NCBI GenBank assembly: GCA_964354345.1
Contig: CAYGZL010000043.1
Coordinates: 39,115-103,114 of the forward strand
DNA from: CAYGZL01 sp964354345
Lineage (GTDB): Bacteria; Chloroflexota; Anaerolineae; Anaerolineales; UBA4823
Reading direction: 5' to 3'
Length of the DNA stretch: 64,000 bases
Shown piece after piece: positions 8,670 to 18,900 of this stretch. The notes under the pieces are model-generated. The model had not been told where the DNA came from. It worked only from the letters and a program-made list of their open reading frames with translations, and made no database searches. Position 1 is the stretch's first letter, and every line of letters begins with the position of its first letter. Made by a program: the position numbers and the translations under genes.

Positions 8670-10124
8670 TCATGGGACAGGACCGGTAACTGCTTGACTC
8701 AACCCATTCATTGCTGGCAGTAATAAATTGGGTAATAAACCGAGGAGAAGAATCAGAATACAGGTTAAACATATATATATTATCTGCGGACGACTTTCGG
8801 ATATTCGCCACTTATTTTGTGAAGTATCCTCAATTAACATACCGATTGATCGTAAACCACCAATTAAGAGGCCTAAACTGCCAGCGAGAGAGAGTAATAA
8901 AGTAGGCGGGGATTGGTTTGCCAAATAAGTCCAAAGCGCCAGGCGAGCTGGAAATCCTGCAAACAAAGGGAAACCGATCAAGGTAAGATTCGCAAATAGT
9001 AAACCTATGACTACTATCGGCATCTGACGCCCAATCCCTCGTGAACCATCATAAGATAAATTCCCGGTTCTGGATCGGATTAACGATAGACTTTGCGCCC
9101 AAGCAGCTAATCCGATGCCTTTTGGAATAATTTGGAAGAAAAATATTGTTAAGAAAACACTCTGCGTACCATCAGCAGCGCCTGCCATGAAAATGGGGTC
9201 TTTTCCAAGTAAACTAAGCGCTTGTAGCATGTAACCGATATCTAGAATTGCAGCATAACCAAATATACGACCGAGGTGTTTTTGAAAGCAGGACCAGAAA
9301 CCCCCAACAAGGATCATTAGCGTGCCGATCACTCGAAAACTTATGTACGAAAGAGGTAGCTCGCGTAACCATGCATAGCTTTTCAGAAAAGTCAGCCCAA
9401 ATAAAGCGATTACGGTTGGGAGCACGCAGAATACAAACGCGGCGACATATGGATGGGATTCTTCAGCGACCATCGGTAACCAGGTGTGAAATGGAAAAAC
9501 AGCAATCCAAAGACTAAATCCCAAACCGACCAACAAAAAAGCACGTAAGATAAAGCCAGAATCCGATAAATCAGGGCTGGCGCTGTTTACAAACCAACCA
9601 GCCAGCAAGATTAATGGCATCCCCAGGGTTTGGTAGGTTAAGAAACGTAAAACACCCTGCCCAACTTTATTGCCGGGAGGTGAAAGGATGATGATACTGA
9701 GTAATACCGCCATCTCAATAATAAGTGCGGCGTAAAGGAAAGGTTTGACAGTCAGGGCGGAGATTAATAAAGCTGAGATGGCCAATCCTAGGGGAATAAA
9801 GAGCCGGTTGATTTTTGCAGTAAAGGCACCTAAGAACCAATACGAGATTCCAATATATACAAGGGTTAAAACTGGTCGTTCCAGATTGGTCAGTACAAAA
9901 CGACGCCCGAGAATAAATAAAGTATCTGTGAGTTGAATATTTATCTGTGTAAATCCCAACCGGATAAGAATAGGTTCACCGATTGGTACTGCCCATGCCA
10001 GCCAGGCAAAAGAGAGCGTAGTGAATACGCCCACGAGAGTGACCAGTCGTTGCCACCGCCGGAGTAAAAATAAGATAACAGCAGCCCCTGAGGGGATAAC
10101 TATCCAAAGGATCGGGGCACTCAC
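8670..10124 (-). CDS. NuoN/NuoM/MrpD-like antiporter subunit, degenerate
   Basis: This 484-residue polytopic protein (about 14 membrane helices) belongs to the proton-antiporter family shared by complex I, hydrogenase-4 and Mrp. The hallmark PFHTWLP is at 211-217, and a glutamate in a membrane helix (Glu137, LIIEMAV) matches the conserved TM5 glutamate. The lysine normally five residues before the first Pro of that motif is Trp206, so the channel may not move protons in the usual way. It starts with GTG, and TAGTG overlaps the stop of the preceding 213-residue gene by one base, indicating translational coupling. No hydrophilic complex I arm is encoded nearby. Confidence 0.8.
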   Translation of the reverse strand: MSAPILWIVIPSGAAVILFLLRRWQRLVTLVGVFTTLSFAWLAWAVPIGEPILIRLGFTQINIQLTDTLFILGRRFVLTNLERPVLTLVYIGISYWFLGAFTAKINRLFIPLGLAISALLISALTVKPFLYAALIIEMAVLLSIIILSPPGNKVGQGVLRFLTYQTLGMPLILLAGWFVNSASPDLSDSGFILRAFLLVGLGFSLWIAVFPFHTWLPMVAEESHPYVAAFVFCVLPTVIALFGLTFLKSYAWLRELPLSYISFRVIGTLMILVGGFWSCFQKHLGRIFGYAAILDIGYMLQALSLLGKDPIFMAGAADGTQSVFLTIFFFQIIPKGIGLAAWAQSLSLIRSRTGNLSYDGSRGIGRQMPIVVIGLLFANLTLIGFPLFAGFPARLALWTYLANQSPPTLLLSLAGSLGLLIGGLRSIGMLIEDTSQNKWRISESRPQIIYICLTCILILLLGLLPNLLLPAMNGLSQAVTGPVP

Positions 10125-10765
10125 TAATTTTCCTCCAACTGGTCTGAGATAAGTAAGTAAGCTCCGATGAGCGCAATTCCCATTGTGATCGCCGATAATA
10201 ATCCAGCTACTAATGTAGATATTTCTACAGTTGAGTAAAGAATTTCGAATCCGGACAGAAGAGTTAACAAACCCAGGATTACTTTGGGTGTTTGGGTGCT
10301 TAAGCCGAGTTGGAGAATACCCAAGCCAAGCAGGATTAAGGATCCCATTATTTGTTCAATTTTGGCGTCTGGTATCCAATTACTAAAATCAGGAGCGACG
10401 GATAAAACGAAAGGAATGAAAAGTAACGCAGCCAGGAATTTAAAAGAGTGGGTACTCGCGAACATACGGAGCCGGATCATATTGATGGATTGTCGAGATT
10501 GGGTAGAATTAGTTGACTTATAACGATTTTCTGTTTCGGGCAATCCAATAAGCGCCAATCCAAGGATTGCACCCGCAATCCACCCTGCCACAATCTTTGT
10601 TACAGCCATTACCAATGGCCAATTTGGTAAGACAAGTAGAAATACCCCGATATATTGAATAGATAAGAGCAGAATTTTTAACCGCCAGTTTTCCACAATG
10701 ACTAACAAAGTGGAGGTAGAGGCGATAATGAAAACAGCGGGAAGAAGCGCCTTTTCCAAATCCAA
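10124..10765 (-). CDS. HyfE/NuoK-like small membrane protein
   Basis: This 213-residue protein has about six or seven hydrophobic helices and one charged loop around residues 80-105. Its size, topology and place between NuoL-like and NuoN-like genes match hydrogenase-4 subunit E (HyfE). The C-terminal half, with an acidic residue in GFEILYSTVEIS, resembles NuoK. The identification rests mainly on context and topology, so confidence is moderate. It overlaps the downstream gene by one base and follows the NuoL-like gene by 22 bases. It would be an integral part of the same membrane module. Confidence 0.55.
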   Translation of the reverse strand: MDLEKALLPAVFIIASTSTLLVIVENWRLKILLLSIQYIGVFLLVLPNWPLVMAVTKIVAGWIAGAILGLALIGLPETENRYKSTNSTQSRQSINMIRLRMFASTHSFKFLAALLFIPFVLSVAPDFSNWIPDAKIEQIMGSLILLGLGILQLGLSTQTPKVILGLLTLLSGFEILYSTVEISTLVAGLLSAITMGIALIGAYLLISDQLEEN

Positions 10766-10787
10766 GGGAGTAGACCTTTGTGAGTTA

Positions 10788-12419
10788 TTACAACAGGTAG
10801 GTAATGAGGATTGTTAATAATAAAATCGTCCAGAGTATTCCACCCGGCCCCTCGAGAAGACTGTCAACGCCTCGAACCATACTGTTGAGTATACGATCAC
10901 CAATGCGTGCTGGCTGATAAGTCCAGCTCAGTGAAATAATGTTGTTCAATGTAGAAAACAGGCGGGGTAAGATATTTATAAAACGCTTGCTTATTATATA
11001 CAGGATGACAGACATGACCAGAGAAACCAGCACCGGCCAGGACACACTCAAATCTGGATCGGCTATCTTGCCTGGCGGTATTTTTAGGGGGCTCCAGTAG
11101 GTGATAAAAACCATAACCAATAAGATCAGAAAACCTCCGATCGGATATATGATCCATGTCCAACGCTCAAGGCAATCAATCGATGGTTTAGATTGCATAA
11201 TATGACGCAGATATCCCGCTAATAAAAGGCTATGAGAGAGTAAGATCAAAATAGTAATGACATTATTCAACCAACCAGTTTGGAGATTATAAAGTCGAAC
11301 ATGTTGCCAGGTTGGGGTATAAGGTAACGAGGATAAAGCTACCCAGCCTACGAATGATAATATCATGATGATTTTTGATTTTGCAGAAATGATGAAGATC
11401 AAACCGCCAATCAGTAATGCTGATAATCCCCAGATAAGACTGGCAGCGGGTTGGCCAACAAAGCCTGAGATAACCGATAAAGAACCAATAGAAAGAAACC
11501 AGGCAATTTGCCCTGTTTGTGCAATTGGTGCGGTAGCCCAGAGTAATGCGGATAAAGCGGCGACCAGGCTCAATAATATTAAAGAGAGATTCAGGGATTG
11601 AAAGGAAATGTCAATGAACGATAGGCGAGTGATTAACGCAAGACTTACCGAGGCTGACATCATAATGAGTAATAAGTGAAGCCCTGATACTACTGTTCCA
11701 CCTGGAACACTAGTTCCACCTGAATTGGAAAGCGAAACCTCAGGTTGCAATATAGTTAACCCCGCAAGGCGAATCCAACAGGCGATCAATAACATGGTGA
11801 CGTTTTGTGAAGAAAGTAATGAGAGAGAATTTGAATTTGCTGAAATATGCTCTAGCGAAGCTGCCCCACTGTTGCTTGCACTCCCAATGATCAGGAATAA
11901 ACTAAATGCGCGAATCGTAAAGAAACCCAGGATCCGTCTTACTGGTTGTCCGGAGAACGAATAGCGTAAACGTATTATCAGCTCGAATAAATCGGTTAAT
12001 GTCCAGGTCAACAAGATGGCGAGTAGATTGCCAGCCAATAATGATAGGATACCAGCCAGGTTAATGATCAAGCTGGTTGACCAGCTTGACCAATTCCTAC
12101 TTTCTTCCTGACGCTGACCTCGAACAACTGCCGAAACTGTAAAAGTAAGACATACGGTCTCGAATGCTATGATATATGGCCAGGAAATTTGGTCTAGTAG
12201 AAAGAGGGGTGATGGAAATAATAATAATCCATTTTGCCAGTTTTCCATGAGCTCCACAAGGGGCAGCCTCAAACGTAAGAAAACAAACATTCCCCAGGCT
12301 GCGAAGGTAGAGAAGACACCAAGTAACCAATAAATAGAAAACCTTGGTCGAATCAGGCGCAGGGAGATCTGTGTAATTAGACCCAGAAGAATAAGAATAA
12401 GCGGACTCAGCAAAAGCAT
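10788..12419 (-). CDS. NuoL/HyfB-like membrane subunit, highly degenerate
   Basis: This 543-residue polytopic protein resembles NuoL/HyfB antiporter subunits in length, hydrophobicity and order of helices. The equivalent of the conserved Trp-Glu in TM5 reads TWT (Thr140). The TM7 lysine position seems to be Arg217, in CWIRLAG. The Pro-x-His-x-Trp-Leu-Pro motif that normally follows is not recognisable. It is therefore either a diverged structural subunit or adapted to another ion or role. It is the first gene of the three-gene membrane set and lies 14 bases after the lipoprotein gene on the same strand. Confidence 0.6.
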   Translation of the reverse strand: MLLLSPLILILLGLITQISLRLIRPRFSIYWLLGVFSTFAAWGMFVFLRLRLPLVELMENWQNGLLLFPSPLFLLDQISWPYIIAFETVCLTFTVSAVVRGQRQEESRNWSSWSTSLIINLAGILSLLAGNLLAILLTWTLTDLFELIIRLRYSFSGQPVRRILGFFTIRAFSLFLIIGSASNSGAASLEHISANSNSLSLLSSQNVTMLLIACWIRLAGLTILQPEVSLSNSGGTSVPGGTVVSGLHLLLIMMSASVSLALITRLSFIDISFQSLNLSLILLSLVAALSALLWATAPIAQTGQIAWFLSIGSLSVISGFVGQPAASLIWGLSALLIGGLIFIISAKSKIIMILSFVGWVALSSLPYTPTWQHVRLYNLQTGWLNNVITILILLSHSLLLAGYLRHIMQSKPSIDCLERWTWIIYPIGGFLILLVMVFITYWSPLKIPPGKIADPDLSVSWPVLVSLVMSVILYIISKRFINILPRLFSTLNNIISLSWTYQPARIGDRILNSMVRGVDSLLEGPGGILWTILLLTILITYLL

Positions 12420-12433
12420 TTTTTTCTAATATA

Positions 12434-13993
12434 TCAATGAAGAGTGGGCGGTAACCAGAGAAAATCTTGCGCCTGGCTGCCTGATATAGATTGAATCTCG
12501 ATTGTCGCCCGATTCTTCAAGCTTATATATAAAAATTGTTTATTAGTGACAATCACTAGCACACCACGGTGATCCGGAGACCATAGAACTCCTTCAACCC
12601 GTGAAGGGATTTGTGTAATCGATTGGTATATATTTTCTTTCAAATTTATCTCTATAAAATTGCTGTTATTCTCAGGAGGGGTTGGGATTAAGGCTAAATA
12701 TATATATTCCTCATCAAATTGAGCAATCCAACTGGGAGTGTAGGTTACTGATTCGGGAATTCCGCTTGATTCATCCGGCATATCACTCAGGTGAAACTGC
12801 AGTCTCCGTTGCACAGTCATGAGATCTCCCCGAGTTGGTGCGGGTAGATATATTGTTAAAAAAGGCAGATCACCAGGTTTCGTTTGACCGCGATGACCAA
12901 CAATGAATGAGCCATCAGGCAGCCACCTGGTGCTGACTGCCTCTGCAGGCAGGTTATAGGTATCCGGAATTTCCGCCATGCGACCAGTACTTAAGTCAAT
13001 CAACGCTTTCCAACTGGTTCCTGAGGAGGAAGGAACCACGGTGGCAATGACATATCGTCCATTGGAACGCCATTTCAAGGAATGGTACATAACCTGGATA
13101 TCTGTTTGTAAACCTTTAGGATCGGTCACTTGAACGATATTCGTTATTACATTCTGCGCCTGAGTATCTTTAAGGTTGGCCAGCCAGATACCGCGCATAT
13201 CACTCCATAAAATTGACTGGCTATCAGAATTCCACACCGGCGTTTCACAAATAGAAGGTGAAACCGGAATACAAACGCCGATCAATTCTGGTGGTTCTGG
13301 ATCTACTAAACTTATCCGATACAGAGATGCCTCATTATTCAGCAGCAGGCCCGGCACAATATAAGCAAGCCACTGACTATCCGGTGAGATAGTGATGCCG
13401 CTCAAACGTGAAATACTCTGATTAACAATCACCGATTGGTTGGTAATTAAATCCAGGCTGGTTAAGTCAAATAATTCATTGCCATTGGCAGCGATTTTCT
13501 GGGATTGTAATAAAGCCGCCTTTTTCCCATTGGCGCTAACCGAGTAACTTATAACATTCTCTGCCAGTTGAATAACATTGTTTGCGACAGGATCCCAGCG
13601 CATAAGCTTTTCATCAGAGAGATAAAGCAAATCGCTTGACCAGCCCGCTGCTTCGCTGGTGATAGTCGGGGTGATGAATGTTGGCGTAATGATGGCTGTT
13701 GGTTGAGGTGTGTCAGATATTACTGGCAAAGGGGGAGTCGCCGCCAACTCCGGGGTTAGTATGGGTGGGATGGGGGATGGTAATTTCTCAGTTGGTCGAA
13801 CAAGGATTGGCGGTCTACTGGATGGAGAAGCCTTCGGAATAATTTCGGTACTAGTGTTCCGCGCTGTTAGCGGAGGGATGGATTCTGACGAAGTTGTTGG
13901 AATTGTACAGCCCACCAGAATAAGGCTGATGGACACGTTCATCACCAACCACCAAAATTTAAAATTCAACCTCCAACATTGAATATCCGCCAT
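12434..13993 (-). CDS. Putative lipoprotein with TolB/WD40-like beta-propeller
   Basis: A secreted protein of about 519 residues. With the start at 13993, residues 1-28 form a signal peptide with basic residues, a hydrophobic core and the lipobox LVGC (Cys29), so it should be lipid-anchored outside the membrane. A Thr/Pro/Ser-rich spacer (about 35-110) precedes repeated segments such as ISPDSQWLAYI, WNSDSQSILWS and WSPDHRGVLVI, typical of TolB-like propeller blades. Another in-frame ATG at 13942 would leave almost no basic N-region, so I prefer the longer form. It lies between the dihydropyrimidinase and the membrane module. Its ligand is unknown. Confidence 0.75.
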   Translation of the reverse strand: MADIQCWRLNFKFWWLVMNVSISLILVGCTIPTTSSESIPPLTARNTSTEIIPKASPSSRPPILVRPTEKLPSPIPPILTPELAATPPLPVISDTPQPTAIITPTFITPTITSEAAGWSSDLLYLSDEKLMRWDPVANNVIQLAENVISYSVSANGKKAALLQSQKIAANGNELFDLTSLDLITNQSVIVNQSISRLSGITISPDSQWLAYIVPGLLLNNEASLYRISLVDPEPPELIGVCIPVSPSICETPVWNSDSQSILWSDMRGIWLANLKDTQAQNVITNIVQVTDPKGLQTDIQVMYHSLKWRSNGRYVIATVVPSSSGTSWKALIDLSTGRMAEIPDTYNLPAEAVSTRWLPDGSFIVGHRGQTKPGDLPFLTIYLPAPTRGDLMTVQRRLQFHLSDMPDESSGIPESVTYTPSWIAQFDEEYIYLALIPTPPENNSNFIEINLKENIYQSITQIPSRVEGVLWSPDHRGVLVIVTNKQFLYISLKNRATIEIQSISGSQAQDFLWLPPTLH

Positions 13994-13998
13994 CGGAA

Positions 13999-15417
13999 TT
14001 ATAAAATCGGAGCGCCAGGTGCACGGGTGAGGAACTGTCCCATCCCAGCTCGACCTATCCATCGCTTTCCATCAACAATTAATTGACCACGTAAGAATAC
14101 TTTTTCCGGAAAACCAGTCAGGCGCCACCCCTCGAACAAATTGTAATCGGTGCGGTGATAGGAGTAAGCAATTCCATAATCTATGTGGCATTTGGGATCC
14201 CAGATAACGAGGTCTGCATCTGCTCCTGGTAGAAGCGATCCCTTGCGTGGGTATAGGCCGAAAATTTTCGCTGGATTAGTGCTGGTAAGGGCAACGAATT
14301 GGTTTGGAGTAATTTTGCCTGCGCCGACTCCAAATGACCATAAGATGGGTAAACGATCACCAACGGCGGGCAATCCGTTAGGTATTTTGGTGAAATCTCC
14401 TGCACCCAACTCCTTTCCCGGGATGGCGACTGGCTTTCCTTCATAAAGAATCGGTTGCCTTCCATCATAAAAAAATGAGCAGTGATCTGTAGCGATAGCC
14501 TGGATAGTTCCTGCAGACAGCCCTTGCCACAGACGTTGATTGTCTGTCCTGGTACGTAAAGGTGGAGAACAGACCCACTTGGCGCCATCTGGCCTACTCA
14601 ATTCGTCTTCCGTGAAGAATAAATATTGCGGACAGGTTTCTCCCATAACAGGAAGACCTTTTTCGCGAGCGTATTGAAGCTGGTCAACTTCTCCTGCGGC
14701 ATTCATATGAACAAAGTAGAGCGACGCCCCAGCCTGAGCGGCCAAAGCTACTCCTCGAAGAACTGTCTCAACGGCACCCCAAGCCGGACGAGTTTTCGCA
14801 TGCCAATCCGGGGTTGTATGGCCAGCCAGTAAAGCTTCGGCCACCAGATAATCGATTACATCGCCATTTTCAGCATGTAGCAGGGTCAGTAATCCGTGAC
14901 GGCCTGCGATACGGAGTACCTGGAAAATTTCCCCATCCGATAGGCGCAAACGATTGTTATATGCTGTGAAAACCTTAAGAGTATTGATGCCCCATTTCGG
15001 TAGATTCGGAATTTCAGCCGCGATGGACGCATCGAATCTGGTTAGGTTCATGTGAAAGCCATAATCAACTGCGGCTTTTAGATCTGCTTTTTGATGCCAA
15101 GCATCAATTGACTGGTGTAAGGTTGGGTAATCTTGCGAAACGAAGTCAATGACGGTCGTTGTACCACCAAAGGCTGCTGCTTTATGTCCTGTGTAATGGT
15201 CGTCAGAACTTACCGTTCCAAACATTGGTAAATCGAAATGTGTATGAGGATCAACTCCGCCGGGTAGGATGAATTTACCATCGGCGTCAATTACCTCAGA
15301 ATCTGGAATCGTCAGGTTAATACCAATCTGGCAGATTTTCTCACCCTCAATCAGAATATCAGCCTGGAAGGTTTCAGCTGCCGTGATGAGTGTACCTGAC
15401 TTAATCAAGATTTTCAT
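13999..15417 (-). CDS. hydA: Dihydropyrimidinase / D-hydantoinase
   Basis: This zinc amidohydrolase opens dihydropyrimidine or hydantoin rings to N-carbamoyl amino acids. The 472-residue protein has the family length. The metal pair is His58/His60 in VDPHTHFD, the expected carbamylated lysine is Lys148 in TLKVFTAY, and GETCPQYLFFTEDEL and TDHCSFF match D-hydantoinases closely. It is cytoplasmic and overlaps the preceding 191-residue gene by 17 bases. With the transcarbamylases and carbamate kinase upstream on the same strand it could supply ureido acids for phosphorolysis. Dihydroorotase, allantoinase or phenylhydantoinase activity is less likely but not excluded. Confidence 0.9.
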   Translation of the reverse strand: MKILIKSGTLITAAETFQADILIEGEKICQIGINLTIPDSEVIDADGKFILPGGVDPHTHFDLPMFGTVSSDDHYTGHKAAAFGGTTTVIDFVSQDYPTLHQSIDAWHQKADLKAAVDYGFHMNLTRFDASIAAEIPNLPKWGINTLKVFTAYNNRLRLSDGEIFQVLRIAGRHGLLTLLHAENGDVIDYLVAEALLAGHTTPDWHAKTRPAWGAVETVLRGVALAAQAGASLYFVHMNAAGEVDQLQYAREKGLPVMGETCPQYLFFTEDELSRPDGAKWVCSPPLRTRTDNQRLWQGLSAGTIQAIATDHCSFFYDGRQPILYEGKPVAIPGKELGAGDFTKIPNGLPAVGDRLPILWSFGVGAGKITPNQFVALTSTNPAKIFGLYPRKGSLLPGADADLVIWDPKCHIDYGIAYSYHRTDYNLFEGWRLTGFPEKVFLRGQLIVDGKRWIGRAGMGQFLTRAPGAPIL

Positions 15418-15976
15418 ACGGTTTTAGGATACCCAATAAAATCGCGAGTTGTTCAGGATCCAGATCTAGCTGCGTTTCGGGTGATACGTCCGCGGTGTAA
15501 GCATCGGCCTGGCTGACTCGTTCGCGGAGCGCTTGCCATAGAACCTGACGTTCGTCTGGTTCAACAACCAGATCATTTACCGTCTTTGCTTTTGCTAAAT
15601 ATTCACCTGTCGTGTACAGGAAAGTGAGTCTCCGCCAGGTTTCCGCCATAATGGGTTGTGGCAGGGATTGAAGAGGACCAATTTGGATTTTATAATATTC
15701 CTGATGGGCGCGCGGATGGTCGGCTTCTTCTCGCAGTAATTCTCCGCGGGTGGTTAATTCGTGTCCTCGAACGGGGGCGATATATTGGATACACCATTTA
15801 TCCTGACCGAAGGCGGCTGTCTGATAAAAGGCCAGGTAATCAACTGCCACCACCTTCGGCGCTGAACGCAATGGGATGCGATACCAACCTAATAAACGCG
15901 CATATTCCAGGTCACGCGGCTGGTTCAGGATAACAACCAAAATTAGCGCAGTTGGAGGAATCGGAAAAGAAGCCAT
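15401..15976 (-). CDS. Conserved-looking hypothetical protein paired with SNF2 helicase
   Basis: A 191-residue soluble protein I cannot assign to a family. The first half is orderly (ILNQPRDLEYARLLGWYRIP, FYQTAAFG, APVRGHELTTRGELL) and looks like a compact alpha/beta domain. The second half is helical and acidic at the end. It has no signal peptide, membrane helix or obvious catalytic triad. It follows the SWIM-SNF2 helicase by 18 bases and overlaps the dihydropyrimidinase by 17 bases, so it is surely co-transcribed. The tight pairing with the helicase hints at a nucleic-acid role; this is only inference. Confidence 0.65.
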   Translation of the reverse strand: MASFPIPPTALILVVILNQPRDLEYARLLGWYRIPLRSAPKVVAVDYLAFYQTAAFGQDKWCIQYIAPVRGHELTTRGELLREEADHPRAHQEYYKIQIGPLQSLPQPIMAETWRRLTFLYTTGEYLAKAKTVNDLVVEPDERQVLWQALRERVSQADAYTADVSPETQLDLDPEQLAILLGILKPYENLD

Positions 15977-15994
15977 CGAAGATGCTTTAACTCC

Positions 15995-18900
15995 TTAACT
16001 GAATAATACCATCACATCGTCTGTCGAGAGGTCCTTGAAAAAGTCGGTGTCGGTTGAAATTAATTGATCAACCAGGTTCTTCTTGCGTTCTTGAAGGAGC
16101 AAGATCTTTTCCTCAACGGAATCTCGCGTGATTAACTTGTATATAAAAACAGGTTTATCTTGACCAATCCTGTGAGTCCGATCGGTCGCCTGCGCTTCCA
16201 CAGCCGGATTCCACCAGGGATCAATGTGAATCACATAATCGGCAGCAGTCAGGTTTAATCCTAAACCTCCAGCTCTTAGGCTGATCAGGAAGAAAGGTAG
16301 TTCCGAATTGGTTTGAAAAGCATCAACCTGTTCCTGACGATTTTTGGTGCGGCCATCCAGGTAAGCATACGGGATCTTCCGTTCATCAAGGGAATGACGG
16401 ACGATGCGAAGCATGGATACAAACTGTGAAAAAACCAGCGCTTTATGGCCTTCAGATTGTAAAGTTTCCAGGGTTTCGAGAAGTAATTCGAATTTTCCGG
16501 ATTCACCGCGAAATTTTTCATCCATCAGACGAGGGTGAATAGAGATTTGCCGGAGGCGTAATAATCCTTCCAATATCTTCAACCTTGAGTGGCCTAGGCC
16601 TTCTTTCTCGAAAAGCCCCAACAGCAACCCACGGTAATAGTCCCGGGTGCGGAGGTAGAGCTTCCTTTGAGCAGGTTCCATATCACAATAGAGAATGCGC
16701 TCGCTGCGTGGAGGTAGTTCGGGTGCGACCTGGTCTTTTGTCCGTCTGAGGATAAAAGGATAGACCAGTTTACGAAGGAGTTGGGCTGATACCTCATCAT
16801 TCCTTCGTTCGATGGGCGCACCGAATTCCTCTTTAAAGTATTCGAGATTTCCAAGCAAACCTGGGTTTAGAAATGCAAATTGAGACCACAGTTCAACTGT
16901 AGAATTTTCTACAGGTGTACCAGTTAGCACCAGGCGGTGCGCGCCTTGTAATAAACGGGCTGCTCGGGCAGTTTGAGATAAAGGATTCTTGATTGATTGT
17001 GACTCGTCTAATAAAATATAATTAAATCTGTACCGGCATAACAGGTGGATATCACGTAACATGATTCCATAGGTTGTAATAACAATATCGGCGCGATCAA
17101 AAGATGAAAAATCCTTCGGCCGGTCACTATCAAAATACTCCAGGATGCGTAGATTGGGTGTAAACCGGGCTGCTTCTCGTTGCCAATTAATCAATAAGGA
17201 ACGTGGAACAACTAACAGATTGGCAGATGAACAGGGTGTTGTGGCTTGTTCTTGAGCTGAGGGTGCATAGGCTCCATTTCCACCGCCGCCTTCTCTCAAA
17301 GATTGAAAGAAGACCAGAGCCTGGATAGTTTTCCCAAGACCCATATCATCAGCCAGGCAGCCACCAAAGTGATATTCATGCAAGAAGTGCAGCCAATCAA
17401 AACCGGCTTTCTGATAGGGGCGTAATTCACCGACAAAACCTGATGGCAGGGGGCGGGGAGTGATACCAGAGAAATTCCTTAACTCTTCTCGTCGCCGGTA
17501 ATATTCAGCATCGGCTTGCACCGATTCGGTATTATCTAATGCCTGGTCTAACAAGGTTTGATGATGGCGAGATAAGCGAACACCTTCTTGTGTTTCTTCG
17601 CCTAGGCCGAAGAGATGTTTGTATTTTTCAAGCCATTCCTCTGGAATTTCACCAATCGTCCCGTCTGTTAATTTAATATAACGTTCTTTCTTACGGATCG
17701 CTCTGCGGATGTCTTTCAAAGAGACTTCTAAATCACCAAAACTTACCTCAGCCTTGACATCAAACCAATCAATCCCCGAGGAAACCTGAATTGAAATCGT
17801 CGGTGTATTTCGGTTGACCCGAGCTGTTTTGATTCGCTCCTCACCAAAGACTTCATACCCATCCTGCGCAAGGCGAGGGACATGGTGTAATAAGAAATCT
17901 ATCGGATGTAAACGAGCTCGGAGTTGCACTACACCAGGTTGATTTGCCGTAGGGTTTCGTTTTAAACCATACGCTGTCGATGTAAGCGCTTCCATAGCGC
18001 TGGTTTCTGCGCCTGATTGACGTCGAATCCGTACCAATGTCCAGGTATTGGGCTGACGTAATAAAGTTTCAGTAGATCCATGTGGGTCATAGGGAACTTC
18101 GTACGAACCGTAACAAAAGCGCAGTTGTCCCTGGATGTTTCCATCAGTTTCGGAAAGATAAACTCGTTTGATAGGTTTTTCCTCAACGGTTTCCCAGGAG
18201 ACCAAATCGCCTTCGAGAGGTACTTGCTCTGCGAGGGGAAGATAATGTTTCCTTAGAAATTCACCTTCATCTTTTGTCGGAATTAATATTTCAGGATATT
18301 CAAGAAAACCATTAACGATCTCTGCCTTAACTGAGTCGCCTAATTTTATGAGGTTTTGACCAATTAATAACCAGAGTGGTGAGTATTGAATCACACGAAT
18401 GCTGCCTGGTCGGTCGTTGGATTTTAAGTCAATCGTCCGATCTGGCAAATTTATTCTGGCGTGGATATGTAGGCCATCAGAGTCGCGGGTTAGGTTCAGC
18501 CGTAATTCTCCTGGTTGGACCAGGATTCTCAGTGCTCTTTGTAAAGGGTTGTCGGGTTCACCCAGGTAAATTGGACTTTGGGTGCTGGCGATCAGAGTGA
18601 GAAAATCTTCCAGGGGAAATTCCAGGTTGAAATAATAAAGGTGTGCTCTGACACGTTCGATGAGAATATTGGCGATACGCACCCCTTCATAAGAACAGTT
18701 CAAACAACCCGCAGCGTCTAGTTCATGGTAAGGTGTCTTTATCTGGGCTATGAGACCAGGAGTGGTTTCCGTTATTTTAGCCAGGCTATCTTCATTGAAA
18801 CCTGTTTCAGATCCACGTAACTCTTTTGGCAAAGCGCTCAGAGGGAGCTGGTAAGGGACGATCTTCCAGGATTTTAAACCAGCGGCTGAGGTATCTTGCA

